A stretch of DNA of 13,838 nt from positions 1 to 13,838 of the forward strand of contig JBMFVP010000046.1 of the NCBI GenBank assembly GCA_049965935.1. The letters are read 5' to 3'. The notes beneath the pieces are model-generated. The model was not told the origin of the DNA and ran no database searches. It was given only the letters and a program-made list of their open reading frames with translations. Both the position numbers and the translations under genes were made by a program. The DNA comes from Thermocladium sp049965935 (GTDB lineage: Archaea > Thermoproteota > Thermoprotei > Thermoproteales > Thermocladiaceae). Positions 13,038 to 13,838 of the stretch are shown one piece after another. Position 1 is the stretch's first letter; each line of letters opens with the position of its first letter.

Positions 13038-13838
13038 ATGCGGTTGATCGTTCTGTTGCCTCTGGTCGCTTTATTGGTAATGGCCATTATGGCACATGCC
13101 TCCCAAGCATGCATTATAGAATCTAATATAACTATAAGCAACGTGGGCGAGGGGTTGTTTCTTCAAGCCCTTGATTCTCCTTATCATATTATAATCAATG
13201 CAGCTGAATCTCATCACATCGTTATAAATAAGAATGTGACTATGGGGGTCTACATATTCCCATTAAGCATTGGAAACTACTCGGTTCTTATAGGGATGAA
13301 CTGCAACGAGCCTCTTCCAATCCTGGGGATTCGCGATTTGATCACGCCAGGCATTTCATCGACTTACCCCATTAACACCACCAGCGTGTTAGGATTCTTT
13401 AACTTGACAGATATATATGCCATTACTCCGCACGCCCCCAATTCCACCGGAATTTCAGGAGAATCCGGGGCATCCATTGAATTGAATGCGGTATTGACGG
13501 TGGAGCTGGAGGGCGGTCGCTCCCAGCAATATTGGTTGCAGGATATCGTTCAAATGAGCACGGCGATATTCAAGGCAAGCCTCATCGATAATATATGGAA
13601 CTTTACGTCGCCTAGTTCCAACATGAATAATGAATATGTGGAGGGGGCCGGTCATGTGTATGAGGCGCTGGGGCAGTATTCGAATAGGTATTATTATGCA
13701 TATGATATACCCAATGCATTGGTTTACTACTTCCCATTTGCGGGTTACTTGATTATAAATGAAAGTGTGGAGCCTGGACTGGGCGTCATCGTATATTTCG
13801 GCTATGCCAAGGCTGGTTCCACGTCTAATCCCTATGAT
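13038..13838 (+). CDS. Thermopsin-family (peptidase A5) secreted acid protease, 3'-truncated by window edge
   Basis: 267 residues are visible and the frame runs off the right edge. Residues 1-21 are a signal peptide (MRLIVLLPLVALLVMAIMAH, cleavage near ASQA). A beta-rich N-terminal region (24-105) precedes the thermopsin domain. The domain begins around TYPINTTSVLGFFNLTDIYA and carries the family landmarks YWLQDI (165-170) and LIDNIWNFT (182-190), followed by YYYAYDI and strand-rich YYFPFAGYLII. Several N-x-S/T sequons are present. Thermopsins are pepstatin-insensitive acid proteases of thermoacidophilic archaea, acting outside the cell. The ~100-residue segment before the domain may be a propeptide or extra module. 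The leaderless ATG is supported by the TATA box. Confidence 0.85.
   Translation, partial: MRLIVLLPLVALLVMAIMAHASQACIIESNITISNVGEGLFLQALDSPYHIIINAAESHHIVINKNVTMGVYIFPLSIGNYSVLIGMNCNEPLPILGIRDLITPGISSTYPINTTSVLGFFNLTDIYAITPHAPNSTGISGESGASIELNAVLTVELEGGRSQQYWLQDIVQMSTAIFKASLIDNIWNFTSPSSNMNNEYVEGAGHVYEALGQYSNRYYYAYDIPNALVYYFPFAGYLIINESVEPGLGVIVYFGYAKAGSTSNPYD

Noticed and set aside
13455..13655. Minus-strand 66-aa frame at the right end.
   Set aside because: It is antisense to the thermopsin domain, whose family motifs fix the coding strand.

Overview
The window looks like chromosome from a hyperthermophilic, probably acidophilic crenarchaeon of the Thermoproteales (Caldivirga/Thermocladium/Vulcanisaeta-like). 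This is inferred from four things: AGG/AGA arginine codons with frequent GTG and TTG starts; archaeal TATA boxes centred about 25-27 nt before start codons, which implies leaderless mRNAs; a thermopsin-family acid protease and a Thr/Ser-rich glycoprotein; and a coiled-coil plus PD-(D/E)XK protein of the DUF3782 type that is multicopy in this group. No ribosomal or tRNA gene is present, so the taxonomy is an inference.

Layout. (1) Positions 2-82 carry what may be the C-terminal tail of a plus-strand gene. (2) A compact six-gene minus-strand operon (6049 down to 135) follows: MoxR AAA+ ATPase, DUF58 protein, two small multi-TM proteins, a Gly-rich two-TM protein with a DUF4129-like C-terminus, and a large multi-TM protein with a cytosolic helical tail. 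Nearly all junctions are stop/start overlaps (GTGA, ATGA, TAATG), so the products are probably co-translated and form one membrane machine. No transglutaminase gene lies in the operon. (3) Positions 6050-6945 are gene-poor and hold the twice-frameshifted remnant of a paralogue of the glycoprotein further right. (4) Positions 6946-9173 carry a single-cysteine peroxiredoxin, a possibly structured intergenic segment, and a membrane-anchored Thr/Ser-rich glycoprotein. (5) Positions 9180-10660 are a decaying zone. It has small beta-rich ORFs (one with a stop at codon 4 of its leaderless frame), a 37-codon ORF under a TATA box embedded in a perfect 10-bp inverted repeat, and a minus-strand Asp-box beta-propeller pseudogene. 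(6) Positions 10862-12200 carry the DUF3782-type nuclease-like protein and a 50-codon ORF matching only its N-terminal cap. (7) About 0.8 kb without recognisable genes leads to a signal-peptide-bearing thermopsin-family protease that runs off the right edge.

How the parts relate. The MoxR operon is the one intact multi-gene system: a MoxR ATPase presumably remodels or activates the DUF58/DUF4129 membrane partners, but the substrate is unknown. The right half is dominated by secreted or surface proteins (glycoprotein, protease, propeller remnant) and by broken copies, which suggests an accessory region undergoing duplication and decay.
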